Shown: positions 40,841 through 53,336, numbered from the stretch's first letter. The stretch: 64,000 nucleotides of DNA from Gerris lacustris (GCA_951217055.1 OX578276.1:35116205-35180204); one strand, 5' to 3'. Translations and numbers: made by a program. Notes: generated by a model not told the origin, from the sequence alone.

Positions 40841-42440
40841 TTGGCGGACGATGACGGACGTATCGGATGTCGCTATAGGTGCTGTCTTGCAACAACAACA
40901 AGCTGGAGTGCAAAGACCGATAGGTTTCTTTTCAAGAAAATTAACACCCTGCCAAAAGAGATACAGCACTTATGACAAAGAGCTTCTTGCAATATACGAG
41001 GCAATCAAATATTTCAAACACCTGTTGGAAGGTCGATTGTTTACAGTTTATACAGACCAAAAGCCGTTAATATACGAGTTCCAACAAAAATCCGACAAAG
41101 GTTCTCCCAGACAAATGAGATATTTCAACTACATAAGTCAATTTACAACAGATTTAAGGCATGTATCGGGTGAAAAAAATATTGTGACTGACACACTGTC
41201 ACGTATTCAAGAAATTATTACTTTAAAAGGAATAGACTATGAGGCGTTAGCAAAACTACAAATGACTGACTCTGAACTGGATAACCTAATCAAAATAATG
41301 ATAGCATTGTGAAATTGAAACTTCTAAAAATGATGGAAGACCATACGTTCCAGAACCACTGAGAAAACAGGCTTTTAAATGTGCTCACAACTTGTCCCAC
41401 CCTGGTCGCAGAGCAACATCTAGAATGGTAAGAAAAATGTTTTTGGCCAAAAATATGTAAGGAGATAGCAGCAAGAGTACGGTCCTGCATCCTGTGTCAA
41501 AAGGTAAAAGTGCACCGGCACACCAAGGCTCCAATTGGAGAATTCGCGGACTCACATACATATAGATTTAGTGGGACCACTAAATCATGACCCCCCCCCC
41601 CCCCCCCCATCTGACGCTTACAGGTACTTATTGACATGCACACATCGTTGCACACGCTGGTTAGAAGCAGTTCCTCTAAATGATATTACATCAGACACAG
41701 TTGCGGATGCATTTTTTTCACACTGGATCGCACGGTTTGAAAGTCCAGAGACGGTGACCACCGATCAAGGACGACAGTTCGAAGCCGAACTGTTTCATCG
41801 AATGCTGGACCTGTGTGGAATAAAGAAAACAAGAACAACAGCATACCCTCCTGCCGCCATCGGCATGGTCGAAACAGTGCACCGAACCCTGAAAGCAGCC
41901 TTGAAATGCCACCCAACATGCAAATGGAGCGAGGCACTACCCCTAGTCTTACTAGGACTAAGAGCAAGTTATAAGCCAGATCTATAAACCAGTACTGCTG
42001 AGCTCACATATGGTCAAGTACTAAGACTCCCAGGACAGTTCTTCACAACATCTAAAGAAAAAGATACTGGGAAAGAATTTGTAAATAAATTAAAAGATAA
42101 GTTGGAAAGCAAAGGCCTGGGCCAGTGAAGAGGCATGGTTCAACAAAAGTGTTTATCCACCCAGATCTAGCCAGTGCAACACATGTATTTGTGAATGTGG
42201 ACAAAGTGAGAAAGCCTCTGGACCCACCATATCAAGGACCATACAAAATTCTAAAACAAGGTGAGAAGGCTTTTTAGGTTGATTTGGACAGACAGAAAAA
42301 AATAATAACAATTGACCGGTTGAAGCCTGCGTATATCTGGGAGGAAGAAAAATATACCTCTGGTGAAGTAAAAAAGATAGTTACGTTCCAAGAATGAGAG
42401 TCGTGCCCCCCCCCCCCCCCCCAAGGGAAGTCACTAGGGG
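40840..42440 (+). pseudogene. Gypsy A RNase H and integrase
   Basis: RNase H 40851-41312: MTDVSDVAIGAVLQQQQAG (D of the first motif), RYSTYDKELLAIYEAIKYF (the E), VYTDQKPLIYEFQQKSDKGS (the second D), GEKNIVTDTLSRIQEI. Integrase: frame changes near 41312, 41440 and 41535. CILCQKVKVHRHTKAP is the zinc-binding end, HIDLVGPL the first catalytic Asp, TTDQGRQFEAELFHRML the second, and a GMVETVHRTLKAALK block the Glu region (41535-41987 open). A 17-base C tract at about 41591 adds prolines inside the integrase core. C-terminal DKVRKPLDPPYQGPYKILKQ ends near 42330. Confidence 0.85.
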
Positions 42441-42447
42441 GGAGGAA

Positions 42448-42575
42448 TGCAGGAACTTGCATTTTTTTAATTATTATTTTTTTGATCTCGACAGCTCATG
42501 ACAGTTTTATTTATATAATTGTTAAAAATATATTCGTAGTTTTTCACTTCGTATAAAAGTGTATTAGTACCCGCA
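42448..42575 (+). repeat. Gypsy A 3' LTR
   Basis: 128 bp, TGCAGGAACTTGC...AGTACCCGCA, matching 30581-30675 with about 33 extra bases after the first 13. Preceded by AGGGGGGAGGAA. Confidence 0.75.
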
Positions 42576-42667
42576 TGTTAATATTTTGTAGTGTTTTAGC
42601 TTTATTGTAATAGAACTTTTGATTTATAGTTAATATCTAAGAATGGACGTTTTGATGATGATTTTAT

Positions 42668-45190
42668 CAGGCCCAGACTTGTAAATGGGCTGACTGGGCT
42701 ATAGCCCAGGGCGCCAAATTTTGGGGGGCGCAATTTTCGAAGACATCTTTTTACTAAAAAAAAAACAACATTGTCGACTTCGGTAGGCCTATATGACCCC
42801 ACACGGCCACATTGTACTGACCAATCCAATCTAGTCCCAGAAGCTGTACAATCCGACTCTACAATCTCCAATGTAAACAAGGTATTGCCTAATGAATTTG
42901 TGTTAAAAGACCCTGCAACTTGGAACATTTTTGACACTCTGGTTATTGAAAATATTATTGGAAATTCTCCTAAACAAAACATGCATGCCGATTTTTCAAA
43001 GTCTGAGCGTGTTTACATTGATCAAAAACGTAGTTTATCCCTTAACTTATTTAAAGATGTACTCCCTAATGGAGAGATATATTTTAGAGACTGGCTGCTG
43101 TTCTCCTCATCAACTGGGAAGTTGTTTTGCACTCCCTGTCGCTTATTCCAACCAGACAGCAAGAAAACCCATTTTTGTTCCGGTTTTAATGACTGGAAGC
43201 ATGGCCATACTCTTATAAAACAGCACGAACACTCAGCTGACCACAGATGTAACATGCTCACTTACATAACCAGACAAAAGAAGAACACTCAAGTTAATAC
43301 CCTGATAACGACACAATATGAAGAAGAAGTTAAATATTGGCAAAACGTCGTATCAAGAGTAGTTTCGGTTGTAAGATTTCTTGCTGTAAGAGGATTACCT
43401 TTTCGAGGTGACAATGAACACTTTGGGTCTACTTCCAACGGGCTGTATCTGGGATGTCTGGAGCTAATTAGTGAATACGATCCATTCCTTGCTCAACATA
43501 TAACAAAATATGGAAATAAAGGCCCGGGACATGTATCCTACTTATCTTCGAGAACTTGCAATGAGTTTATTGATATAATGGGAAATGCTGTGCTTCAAAC
43601 AATTCTGAATGAGATTAAATATGTTCTTTACTACGCCCTTATTGTTGATTCTACTCCCGACTGCTCTCACACAGATCAGTTAGCTATTGTGCTTCGATAC
43701 GTGTCTTTGGAAGAGTTGGAACCCAAAGAACGTCTGTAACGACTTTTGCCTGGGATAGGTCACTCATCCAGTTCCTTAGAAGAAGCTGTAATGAACTGTC
43801 TTTCCGAATTAGGATTAGATATTAAGTATTGTAGAGGAAAAAGTTATGACAATGCATCTAACATGTCCGGAGCCTACACAGGACTGCAAGCTAGGATTAA
43901 AAATCACAACTCGGTTGCAGATTTTGTCCCTTGCGCAGGGCATTCACTAAACCTTGTTGGTTCCGCTGCTGCTGAATGCTGTACTGAAGTGGTAAAATTC
44001 TTTGGTTTTATACAAGAACTCTATAATTTTTTCTCTCTGTCAAGTTACAGATGGGAAATTTTAAAAGAGCACTTGGATCAAAACTATACACTAGTGGTAA
44101 AGTCGCTATCTGATACCAGGTGGTCAGCTAGAGCAGATGCCCTGAAAGCTGTAGTAAAAGGGTATAAGGAAATTCAAAATTCTCTGAGGGCGTTATCTGA
44201 AGATCCCTTAGTAAAACCTGGAGCTCGATTAGAAGCCCAAGCTCTTGAAAAACAATTTTGAAATTTTGAAATTGCTTTTTTATGTATTTTCTGGAATGAC
44301 ATCTTAGAAAGGTTTGACAAGTGTACTTATAAATGCAAACCATAGATCTGGCAGTGGCTACTAAACTGCTCCACTCTTTAGAAGGATATGTCAAAGAAAA
44401 AAGAGACGAGTTTGAAAAGTACGAAGAATCTACTGCGGCTGTTTATTGGTGTGAAACTCCTACTTATTCCAGGGTTAGGAAACGCAAAATATTTTCAGAT
44501 GAGACCAGTAAGAATGAAGTGAAACATGATGGAAGATCAGCTTTTAGAACTGGAGTTTTTCTAAAAATAATTGATTCAATAATATCAAACTTGTCGAAAA
44601 GAAGAAAAGCTTATGCAAAAACTAAATGCTCTGGTGTTAATGTGTTCTGAGCATGATATAACTCTTAAAACAAACTTTTCAGAAGTTATAGCAAATTTTG
44701 CTAAATTAAAATTAAGGAAAAAATCTTTTAAATAATTAAAAATGCCTAGCCAACTTAAAGTTCCTTTAGTTCAATAATTTTAATGTACTTATTTTTTTAT
44801 ATACCCAATAACCAGTGAAACCCTGTTTTAACGCTTTTCCGCATTCAACAATTGTTTTTTTTTAAGTCCCTTTTAGGTATGTATTTTAAAATTTCCAGTA
44901 ATTTTTTTTTCTATAAATTCGGTTGCTAATGGTTTTGTTAAAGGTTTAATATTTAGATTAAGATTCTTATAATTAACTATAAAACGTTTTGACTCATAAG
45001 ATTCATCTTCAGTCAAAATGTATTTTTATAAATAACCAATAGTTGGTGTAGGTTTGTTCCTTTGCCTCCATTAGTATTAGTGGAGATCGTCTTGATAGAA
45101 ATTAGATTAAAAACAATATTTATACATAAATAGGAGGGGCGCCAAAGCTGAGAGCAGCCCAGGGCGCCATTCACTTAAAGTCCGGGCCTG
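42668..45190 (+). mobile_element. hAT element with 8-bp target duplication
   Basis: Ends CAGGCCCAGACTT and the inverted AAGTCCGGGCCTG, flanked by GATTTTAT at 42660-42667 and 45191-45198. About 2.5 kb, carrying a broken ZMYM1-like transposase in the plus direction. TIRs of about 13 bp starting CAG and an 8-bp duplication are standard for hAT. Confidence 0.92.
42771..44735 (+). pseudogene. hAT transposase, ZMYM1-like (TTF finger, RNase-H-like core)
   Basis: Cut-and-paste transposase. 42771-44261 is one frame interrupted only by a TAA at 43737-43739. It includes the TTF-type zinc finger (WLLFSSSTGKLFCTPCRLF, then KHGHTLIKQHEHS), the VVRFLAVRGLPFRG block, and in the core GKSYDNASNMSGAYTGLQAR and VPCAGHSLNLVG. 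After a TGA at 44259 and a frameshift near 44330 it continues at 44333-44650 (KLLHSLEGYVKEKRDEFEKY). Part of the C-terminal dimerisation region is deleted before a last LMCSEHDITLKTNFSEVIAN block (about 44640-44700). Inactive; the family call is firm. Confidence 0.88.
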
Positions 45191-45539
45191 GATTTTATAT
45201 AATATATGGAGGGTGTTGGGTTGGGAGGATACATGGAATGTCCAAAAAATTCAAAAATGAGCTTGTGATGCCATTTGTTGGCAACTGAGGAGTACTATTA
45301 GATCCTGTATTTTGTTTTCGCAAAACAGGGAATGTCCAAGTAAAAGAGTTTAAAATATTTGGATGCACGGTTGAAAAGGTATGTCCCTTGAAGAGTGGAA
45401 GAGAACAAGAGGTGTCCCTTGTGCTCAGCAACCGTGTGCAACCTTCTCTGTAGTTTACACTATTACCTTAAATTATCAGTCTTCATTTTCCTTGCTCAAA
45501 CACATGAATATTTTTCTTATTTGTCTTAGTCAAATAATT

Positions 45540-46330
45540 TAAAGACCGAAAAAGAAATTCATTTGCACAAAGCTCAAGCTTTTTACGACAGGAAAAGAAG
45601 TGAACGTATTAACCAACAAAAGTTTTGAATGCATTACAATGGATTACCAAAAAAATGTTTCTCTGCCAAATATTTCTAAAAACAACAAACAACGTATTAT
45701 TCAGACAACAACTTTCAATGTTTAATTTCAGGTTAAAAATTAATGTTCATGTCCTTTCAGATTCAAGCTGTTATTTTTACACATATCCTCAATATGTCTC
45801 CAAAAAGGGCGCAGATGAAGTTTGTCCTTTTTTTTTTATTTCGCCATAAACAAATTGCCTGAAGAAGTTAGACTTTTGCATATTTTCTGTGATGGTGCGG
45901 AGGGCCAAAATAAGAACTATACAGTGGTTCTCTTTATTCATTTCATTGTAAACACTGTGGATAGTTTAGATTCAGTCGAAATCACATATCCTGTTTGAGG
46001 CCATTCTTACCTTGAATGTGATAAGAATATGGGCCTCATTGATCTTAAGAAAAGAATGGAGAACCAGCTGACTGGATAGAGAATGTTGGTTTGTCAAGAG
46101 TTGGTCCCACCCCATTCAAGGCAATAAACGTTAAGTAGAAACTTATTAAAAGTAGGACACATTTGTTTTTGAGTGAATATAAAAAAGTGTCCATTCCCTA
46201 ATTAAAAAATAAAAGATATCATTGCTAAATCCAACCTTCCATCAACAGTGCTGATAAGAGATAATTATAATGGATTTCGAGTTAGACAGTCAATTAAGAA
46301 TATCAAACAGTGCCCTGGACCTTCAACACT
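45540..46330 (+). pseudogene. Unclassified transposon-like gene, decayed (GQNKNYTV block)
   Basis: Plus-strand fragments in changing frames: EIHLHKAQAFYDRKRSERIN (about 45555-45615), RLKINVHVLSDSSCYFYTYP (45730-45790), QYVSKKGADEV, NKLPEEVRLLHIFCD-AEGQNKNYTVVLF (about 45850-45935), SVEITYPV-stop-GHSYLECDKNMGLID (about 45975-46045). From memory, proteins with these blocks recur as uncharacterised transposon-like sequences in arthropods and other animals. The D and N residues of the FCD/GQNKN block suggest a nuclease core, which is inference. No TIRs located. Confidence 0.5.
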
Positions 46331-47955
46331 TGATTCTCAACAATTTACTTTGCCACGCCAATGTAAGTCAAGAAAAATATACTGACATTGTTTATTTATC
46401 AAAGTTTTATGATGAAAAAAATTAAAAATTATACACAAATATTCCTTATGTCTAACTAAGCTATCAAATTTTATTGTAAAGCAACTTCTCGGGATGTCAT
46501 ATATCTTATACTCGGTGTTTAGAGTAGTTAGAACCTTACATATTTTCACTTTTTTTTATATTTAAATTATTACAGTCTGCATGAATCCTACTTTAAAAAA
46601 AGTATTTTTAATTAGCAAGTCGATACCTATGTCCATATTTTGATCGCTATAGTGCCAAAGGATTGAACTAGCATTATCTATTTAAGTTTAAACAATAAAC
46701 TCCAAATTTCCAGGATCAGAGTAAAAAAGGATTTGCATTAAAGCCGGATATTTTTTACACTGTAGTTTACCTACTTCATTATATTTAAGAGTTTTATACA
46801 AAATTTGGCCTAAAGTATTAGTAATTAAATAAATAAGGCTTGACAGTTATTGCTGAATAAACTAATTGATCCTGAAGCAATGCTGGAGAATTAACATTAA
46901 AAAAACCTAACAATATTTGTACATGATATCGCAATAAACTAAAATAAGAAAATCAGAAGCTGGAGATGCCAATAAATTAACCACATTTTTCTTATCTTTA
47001 GTTTGACTTTTTCCGCACTCAAGCTACAAAACATTGGACTTAAAATATTTTTTCTCTTTCTTCACATATAGTAAACCTAAATTTAAAATCCAATCATAAT
47101 TTTTTTAAATATGATAGTAGTTACTGATATTTGCAGTTAAACTAATGTTTGCTTAACCTGTTTTTAGTAGTTTTTTTTTTTTAGTAGTGTTAATATAATT
47201 CCAAGATCACCAAAGTCTACACACTAGATGAGCTCTTCCCACCGTTCTCACCACAGGTAAACATCAAGCTACTATGGTATTTTTTTCTAAATTTGACAAA
47301 TTTAGTTTTCCCAATCTTTTTTATAATGGTTTTTGTTTAACACAGAATTTCAGAAGGGCAGAGACAAGAAAAGGCTTATATGGTAAAGAAGCTACAGAAC
47401 AGAAATCCTCGGAATCGTTTTCAGGGAGCTTGTGGTTTTAAAAATAGTAATCCTGCATGCTGAAGAACATACATACAGTAAGCCTCTAATTTAAAACCTT
47501 TGATGGATGAGTTTCTAAACCAACTAGGGAGGGTAGTGTTGGAATATTGGACAATCCATTAACCATAAATACTGCTTAATATCAAACTTCGTACATTTGT
47601 TTTCATCTTTAAATTCGTGCATTTTTAATTAATCAGAAGGGCCATCACATTTTTCTACACAATTACCTTCCTTTTTACATGGTGTACCCATCACAAAATA
47701 AAAACCCAGCTAATAACTTTCCTGATGTTGGTACTATAGAGAACAATGCATTAGATATTGGTTATTAATAGACGTGGCGTTTTACCCTACACACACTAAA
47801 GTGCGTTTTGGTGAAGAATACACTCCATCATTGGCATTGTCAAAACTACAACCGTCGTAAATGTTGACCATGTCAATGGAAAATCTCATAGAATCTTGCA
47901 AAACCTTCGCCGGATTTTATAATTTACCTCCAAAAAATGAAGTAGAACTTTAGCA
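46331..47955. other. No gene recognised
   Basis: AT-rich. A coding-like phrase DVAFYPTHTKVRFGEEYTP (about 47770-47825) shares the word TAGAYnTGGnGTTTTACCC with 48588 and 50225, otherwise nothing. Confidence 0.35.
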
Positions 47956-47988
47956 TCATTGTGGTGAAACAGACCAGAACTAACTGTA

Positions 47989-48195
47989 GTGGAAGTTAAA
48001 AAAAGAAAGAACATCTTCCGAGAAAAAGGACGCTACAGATTTAGGTCGCTTTTGGAGCAATCCTTTACAGTGGGTCACTACCTCAATGGCTTTGCTATGA
48101 CGAGTAGCTATAGAAAGCTGGTCTTAAACAACCTCAACGAATTTATAAATAGGAGGGGTCTGCAAATTTATGAAGAATCCAGAGATTATGCCTGA
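47989..48195 (+). other. Possible coding remnant
   Basis: Open for 68 codons with balanced composition (REKGRYRFRSLLEQSFTVGH, YLNGFAMTSSYRKLVLNNLN) in otherwise AT-rich sequence. No family recognised. It may belong with the exon-like pieces at 49145-50535 as a decayed host or transposon gene. Confidence 0.3.
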
Positions 48196-48732
48196 ATTGA
48201 TTTTCTTTAATTTTCTTTTGTTAATTAAAAGTCTTAAAATTTAAATCATTGCATTTTTACCTTCATATAAACTCCATAGCCTTCTCATCCTGATAACCTC
48301 CCCCTCTCCCTGAGCAATGGCCTACCTAATTGCCACTAAGTTAATTAATATTTAATAGTTCATTTTTAATCATTTTATGGTGAATTTTTTTTCTTGCTAT
48401 TTTAATTTTTAAATAAATATGTTTTTTATTATATTTTAGTGACCCATTTTATATTGTTTTAATATTCTTCTTTTTATTTGTCTTCTTAATTTCGGTTTTA
48501 TTCCATTTAATCTCATTTACCATTGTTTTATATAGTTAATAAACAAGAAAGTACAAAAAAAATGAGAGTTCATTGTTATTCTTATAGATATGGTGTTTTA
48601 CCCCGCACAGCAGTGACATCTTAACCCAAGGGTGTATAAGATGGTATAATAATTTTTATTGCCTACTATTACAATTAATGATTCATACCTGCAAAATAAA
48701 ATTCTATATTCTAACAATATTGTTAATAGTCC

Positions 48733-49293
48733 CCAGGCCACCATAAGAAGTGAGTCGCTGATTGATAAAGTTTTCTTACCTTATGGAATCGCTTATTTAT
48801 GCCATGTACACCGATGAATTGGGTATATGGCAACTGGGCACTGGGCCATTTCTTTTTTGTTGACATGCCAAACTTGCCCTTCTGCAGGAACATTGAAAAG
48901 AGATAGATAACGTTTTGATTTTCACAGGATCGTTTAATTAAATTATTTCAAAAACAGTGGTAAAGTTGGCCACAGATAAGAGTGGGCCGTTTTCTTTTCA
49001 ACGTCCCCGCAGAGCGATATGTTTGGGGTGGTGGACACCCCAAACGGCCCACTCTTATCGGTGGTGTACCACTGTTTTTTAAATAATTTAATTAAACGAT
49101 CCTGTAAAAATCAAAACTTTATCTATCTCTTTTCAATGTTACCGCAGAAGGGCAAGTTTGGCATGTCAACAAAAAAGAAATGGCCCAGCGCCCTGTTGCC
49201 ATATACCCAATTCATCGGTGGACACGGCATAAATAAGCGATTCCATAAGGTAAGAAAACTTTATCAATCAGCGACTCACTTCTTATGGTGGCC
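48733..49293. repeat. Palindrome with head-to-head copies of an exon-like unit
   Basis: Left arm (48733 to about 48995) and right arm (about 49040-49293) are reverse complements, better than 95 % by eye, around a spacer of about 45 bp that is itself partly palindromic (GGGTGGTGGACACCCC). Each arm contains the same 99-bp stretch with AG in front and GTAAG behind, oriented toward the outside. Confidence 0.8.
49147..49245 (+). other. Exon-like 33-codon unit, plus copy
   Basis: Bounded by TTACCGCAG and AAG-GTAAGA, reads KGKFGMSTKKKWPSALLPYT then QFIGGHGINKRFHK without a stop. A mirror copy with few changes lies on the minus strand at about 48778-48892. Conserved splice-like borders and no stop in both copies suggest a real exon. 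Protein not recognised. Confidence 0.4.
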
Positions 49294-50182
49294 AGTGGAC
49301 TATAAGAGTTCTATTAGAGTTAAAGATAAAATAAGATTCAACAATGTATATCTTTACGCCCCTTACCCTTTTTATACACTTATATTCCAACAATAAATAT
49401 TTTGTGTTAATAAAATTTAAAAAAAATCAATTAAACTCAAATTTTATTTATATATTTTTTTTTAAATAAACATAACATTTAGGAATGTTTATGTCGTACC
49501 TAAAAAACATAAAATATTAAGTCATAAATACATTTCCTTTTTTAATGATAATGCAAAGAAAAAACTCTTTAGCCATTAAAAAATTGAAATTTATATAAAT
49601 ATAAATAAATAATAAATAATATTATCTGAATCATAATTAGTCATATTTATTATAATAAGAAATAATTCCTCAAAAAAAAAGAAAAAAAAGTCTTACAAAT
49701 ACAGTTGCATTATCACAGTTAACACTGATGGTTATTATTTATTAATTTTTAAGTAAGTACAAATTTTATTTAATAAAACAAATAAGTTTACAAAAAATAT
49801 ACGAAGTTCATTAACAAAAATAAATTTAAAAATAAAACAAAATTATTCAAATCAAATTGGTAACCAAAATGTGGAAGACTTTTTTGAGATTTATTTTTTG
49901 TATTCGTTTAACACATGTAAAAATAGCATTTGTTAGTATTAGACTTACTGAAGGCACTAAACATTTTATTTTATTATTATAAAATCATTCGTAATATATG
50001 TATACACTCAACAATATTTGGAAGTCTAAGTGTAGCTATCTTCTAAAGGAGACCACATCTAAAAGTTGCCCTGTTTGTTGGTAACTGGTAATTAATTAAT
50101 GTTAAAGTTGTTTCAACCATAAATCACTTAATTTTAAGACTCTAAATCAAATTCATAACACATAAAAATTGACTTGTTGTTA

Positions 50183-50535
50183 GGAGCCAAACCACGGACA
50201 CCTGAGAGTTTAATATTATACTTAGATATGGAGTTTTACCCAGCAAAGCCATGGAACCAAGAAGCAAGGGCTTTTACAGTTTCAGCAGATATAATTAATG
50301 GCCGTAGGTAAACGTTTTCTAAATGTTATTTACTGGTAATTAAGTGTGTTTACCTACTATTATGTACGGATTCAATTTTGTTTTTGGCAAGCAAGCAGAT
50401 AAAAACTTAATGAAAATCCTTGGTATGCCAGTTACTGGCAAATACCCTCTTTTAGCATGCAAGCTACTTCCCCAATTTGACGGCATGTGTATATTCGCCT
50501 TAAAAGAATTATCTTCTAATTCTGTAAAACTTTAA
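50183..50535 (+). other. Exon-like pieces of an unidentified gene
   Basis: 50183-50308 is open after TTGTTGTTAG and before GTAAAC (PESLILYLDMEFYPAKPWN, ARAFTVSADIINGR). 50344-50535 is open to a stop (MYGFNFVFGKQADKNLMKIL, KLLPQFDGMCIFALKEL). Both have coding character and lie in the same direction as the unit at 49147. No family recognised. Confidence 0.3.
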
Positions 50536-50714
50536 TCGAGATTCCCACACCTAACTCAGTGTTTGAAGCGATACAGTATTAACTCAAGGGTTCATGGATC
50601 AATATTTGGGGGCAGTGGACAATTTTTTATCGTATTTCTACCTTCCACTTTAAATAATAATATTAATGACTTGAATAGTTTCGACATGGATTGCCATAAA
50701 ATAAAACTTAACAA

Positions 50715-50715
<1 letters not shown>

Positions 50716-50761
<46 letters not shown>

Positions 50762-50762
50762 G
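50716..50762. repeat. (AAT)n microsatellite
   Basis: About 15 uninterrupted AAT units. It translates as polyasparagine or polyleucine in spurious ORFs. Confidence 0.9.
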
Positions 50763-51659
50763 TAAAATCAATAAATTCCCTTTACCTTCAAGTGCACGAT
50801 TTATCAATAGATAAGTGAGAGAATTAAAAAGAGCAGGAAATCACACAAAAAAAGTAACCTTACCCATATAAAACACTCATTCAAGCAATAAAAATACGAC
50901 CAAGTGAATTTTCATAAATAAAAATTCATAAGTAATAAATAATTAAAATTGCATAATTTGAGGCCTTTTTTTAAAAAAAAAAAAAAATCAATTTAAAATA
51001 TCGTGGTATAAATTAAAAAATATTTTAGATTGTTTTCTTTTTAAGTTACTTTTATAACTAGTAACCATAATATTTCTTTTTTTTGGTACAGTTATAAAAT
51101 GAAGGCAAAGAGGTACTCGATAATGTTTAACAGTCTTACAAGTTAGTCAATTAACAGTAATAACAATAAAACTTTATCACTTAAAAAAGTAGTCACTAAA
51201 TGGACCACAGCAGTCAGACTTTAAATGAGAATGTCCTCTTAGAATACCAAGCAACTGAAACATAAGAAATATAAAATTGAAATAACCATTTAAGAAAGGA
51301 GGAGAAGGGGGTTAAAATATCAATTAATTTTTTATTTCTATGGTCGCCGAAGTAATCAATAATAGGTCTATATTTGACTTTCAGCCCTCAACACCCATAT
51401 AGACAAACTGATTCTAAATTCTCCCCCACGACTTGTACAATCCCTCAGAGGAATCTCTTAAAACTTTTTAAAAATTTAAATATTTATTTTATAACCATAA
51501 TTATTAATGATGTTAATAAAACATTTAGCATAGTTAATAGGCTTCATGATGCTTAAATTTGTTACAGCGAAATGTTATCTGGACCTATACTGAATTTATT
51601 TAATTTTCATAATTACTCATTTCCGCTAAGTAAGTTGAATAAAGTAGGAACATAATATC

Positions 51660-52715
51660 AGCCCTACAGCAATGTAGATACTACAGAGATTTAGTAGCTA
51701 CAGTGACTTAGTAGCTGCAGTGATGTAGTAGCTACATTGATGTAGTATCTACAGTGATGTAGATACAACAGAGATTTAGTAGCTACAGTGACTTAGTAGC
51801 TGCAGTGATGTAGTAGCTACATTGATGTAGTATCTACATTGATGTAATTCTACATTGATGTAGTATCTACAGTGATGTAGATACTACAGAGATTTAGTAG
51901 CTACAGTGACTTAGTAGCTACAGTGACTTAGTAGCTGCAGTGATGTTGTAGCTACATTGATGTAGTATCTACATTGATGTAGTATCTACATTGATGTAGT
52001 ATCTACATTGATGTAGATACTACAGAGATTTAGTAGCTACAGTGACTTAGTAGCTACAGTGACTTAGTAGCTGCAGTGATGTAGTAGCTACAGTGATGTA
52101 GAAGCTTCAGAGATGTAGTAGCTCCATTGACTTAGCTGCCGTGATGTAGTATCTACAATGATGTAGTATCTACAATGATGTAGTGCCTACAGTGATGTAG
52201 AAGCTACATTGATGGAGTACCTACATTGATGTAGTACCTACAGTGATGTAGAAGCTACATTGATGGAGTACCTACATTGATGTAGTACCTACAGTGATGT
52301 AGAAGCTTCAGAGATGTGGTAGCTACAGCAACTTAGTAGCTGCAGTGATGTAGTAGCTACAGTGATGTAGAAGCTTCAGAGATGTAGTAGCTCCATTGAC
52401 TTAGCTGCCGTGATGTAGTATCTACAATGATGTAGTATCTACAATGATGTAGTGCCTACAGTGATGTAGAAGCTACATTGATGGAGTACCTACATTGATG
52501 TAGTACCTACAGTGATGTAGAAGCTACATTGATGGAGTACCTACATTGATGTAGTACCTACAGTGATGTAGAAGCTACATTGATGGAGTACCTACATTGA
52601 TGTAGTACCTACAGTGATGTAGAAGCTACATTGATGGAGTACCTACATTGATGTAGTACCTACAGTGATGTAGAAGCTTCAGAGATGTGGTAGTTACAGC
52701 GACTTAGTTTTTACA
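51660..52715. repeat. Minisatellite of hairpin-forming ~18-bp units
   Basis: More than fifty units of the form TAGTAGCTACAGTGATG with variants, about 1.05 kb in all. Many units contain CTACATTGATGTAG, a perfect inverted repeat with a 2-base loop. Higher-order blocks recur: about 105 bp in the first half (51670-52080), and in the second half (52190-52680) a regular unit of about 54 bp (GAAGCTACATTGATGGAG followed by two further units). Confidence 0.93.
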
Positions 52716-53336
52716 AAAGTACTAAATCTTGTAACATATTACAACTTTGATGTAACATGTTAGTCTACAAATCTATTCAACCTTGATATTGTAATGTTAT
52801 TTCCTTCTACATTAGAACATTATCCCCATTATTGCTAAGCTATAAACTTACAAGAAGTAGGAAGAAACGATAGGTTGAGATCCATCCCCCCCCCCCCCCA
52901 AAAAATAAAAAAAATACTAAATATCTGCAATCTGGACATTTATAATTTAACGAGATGAACTTAGTAGATTACCACTTATAGATCGTTAGAAAAATCTGAT
53001 TAAAATGAATTCATAATTTTAATAGTCAAAATTAAAACTAGTAGTTTATAAAATGTAGGCATTCGCAAAAATGCTGACAAACCAATAAACATAAAAAATG
53101 TTCCCTGATGTCTGAAACGCATTTCTGTTCAGTAAAATAAAAATTGTTCTTCATAACGATCACGTTTCTTCCGTTACCATTCTATAAGCTCAAAGGATTT
53201 TTCTCTAAATTGTCACCAAATGAATATAATTAGTTTCAGTAAAAAAAAAAGAATCATTATTTAAAAGTAACTTACCAGATCCATAGTTGTTCCACAACTG
53301 AAAACAATAGTTAAAACTATGCACATTGTTAGAATT

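Larger units (their letters stand above)
30581..42575 (+). mobile_element. Gypsy retroelement A, split by two insertions
   Basis: LTRs at 30581-30675 and 42448-42575 both start TGCAGGAACTTGC and end AGTACCCGCA. A primer-like TGGACCCCGACG follows the first, and a purine tract AGGGGGGAGGAA precedes the second. Gag, protease, RT, RNase H and integrase follow in order once two inserts are mentally removed: a LINE copy (31407-33239, 13-bp duplication) and Gypsy B (33945-39851, ACTT duplication). The reading frame is continuous across both empty sites. Many stops and frameshifts elsewhere; dead. Confidence 0.85.

Noticed and set aside
50592..50807. Polyleucine/polyasparagine ORFs
   Set aside because: Produced by the AAT microsatellite on both strands.
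51660..52715. CRISPR array or integron-like repeat array
   Set aside because: Units are contiguous with no unique spacers, and the window is eukaryotic; it is a minisatellite.
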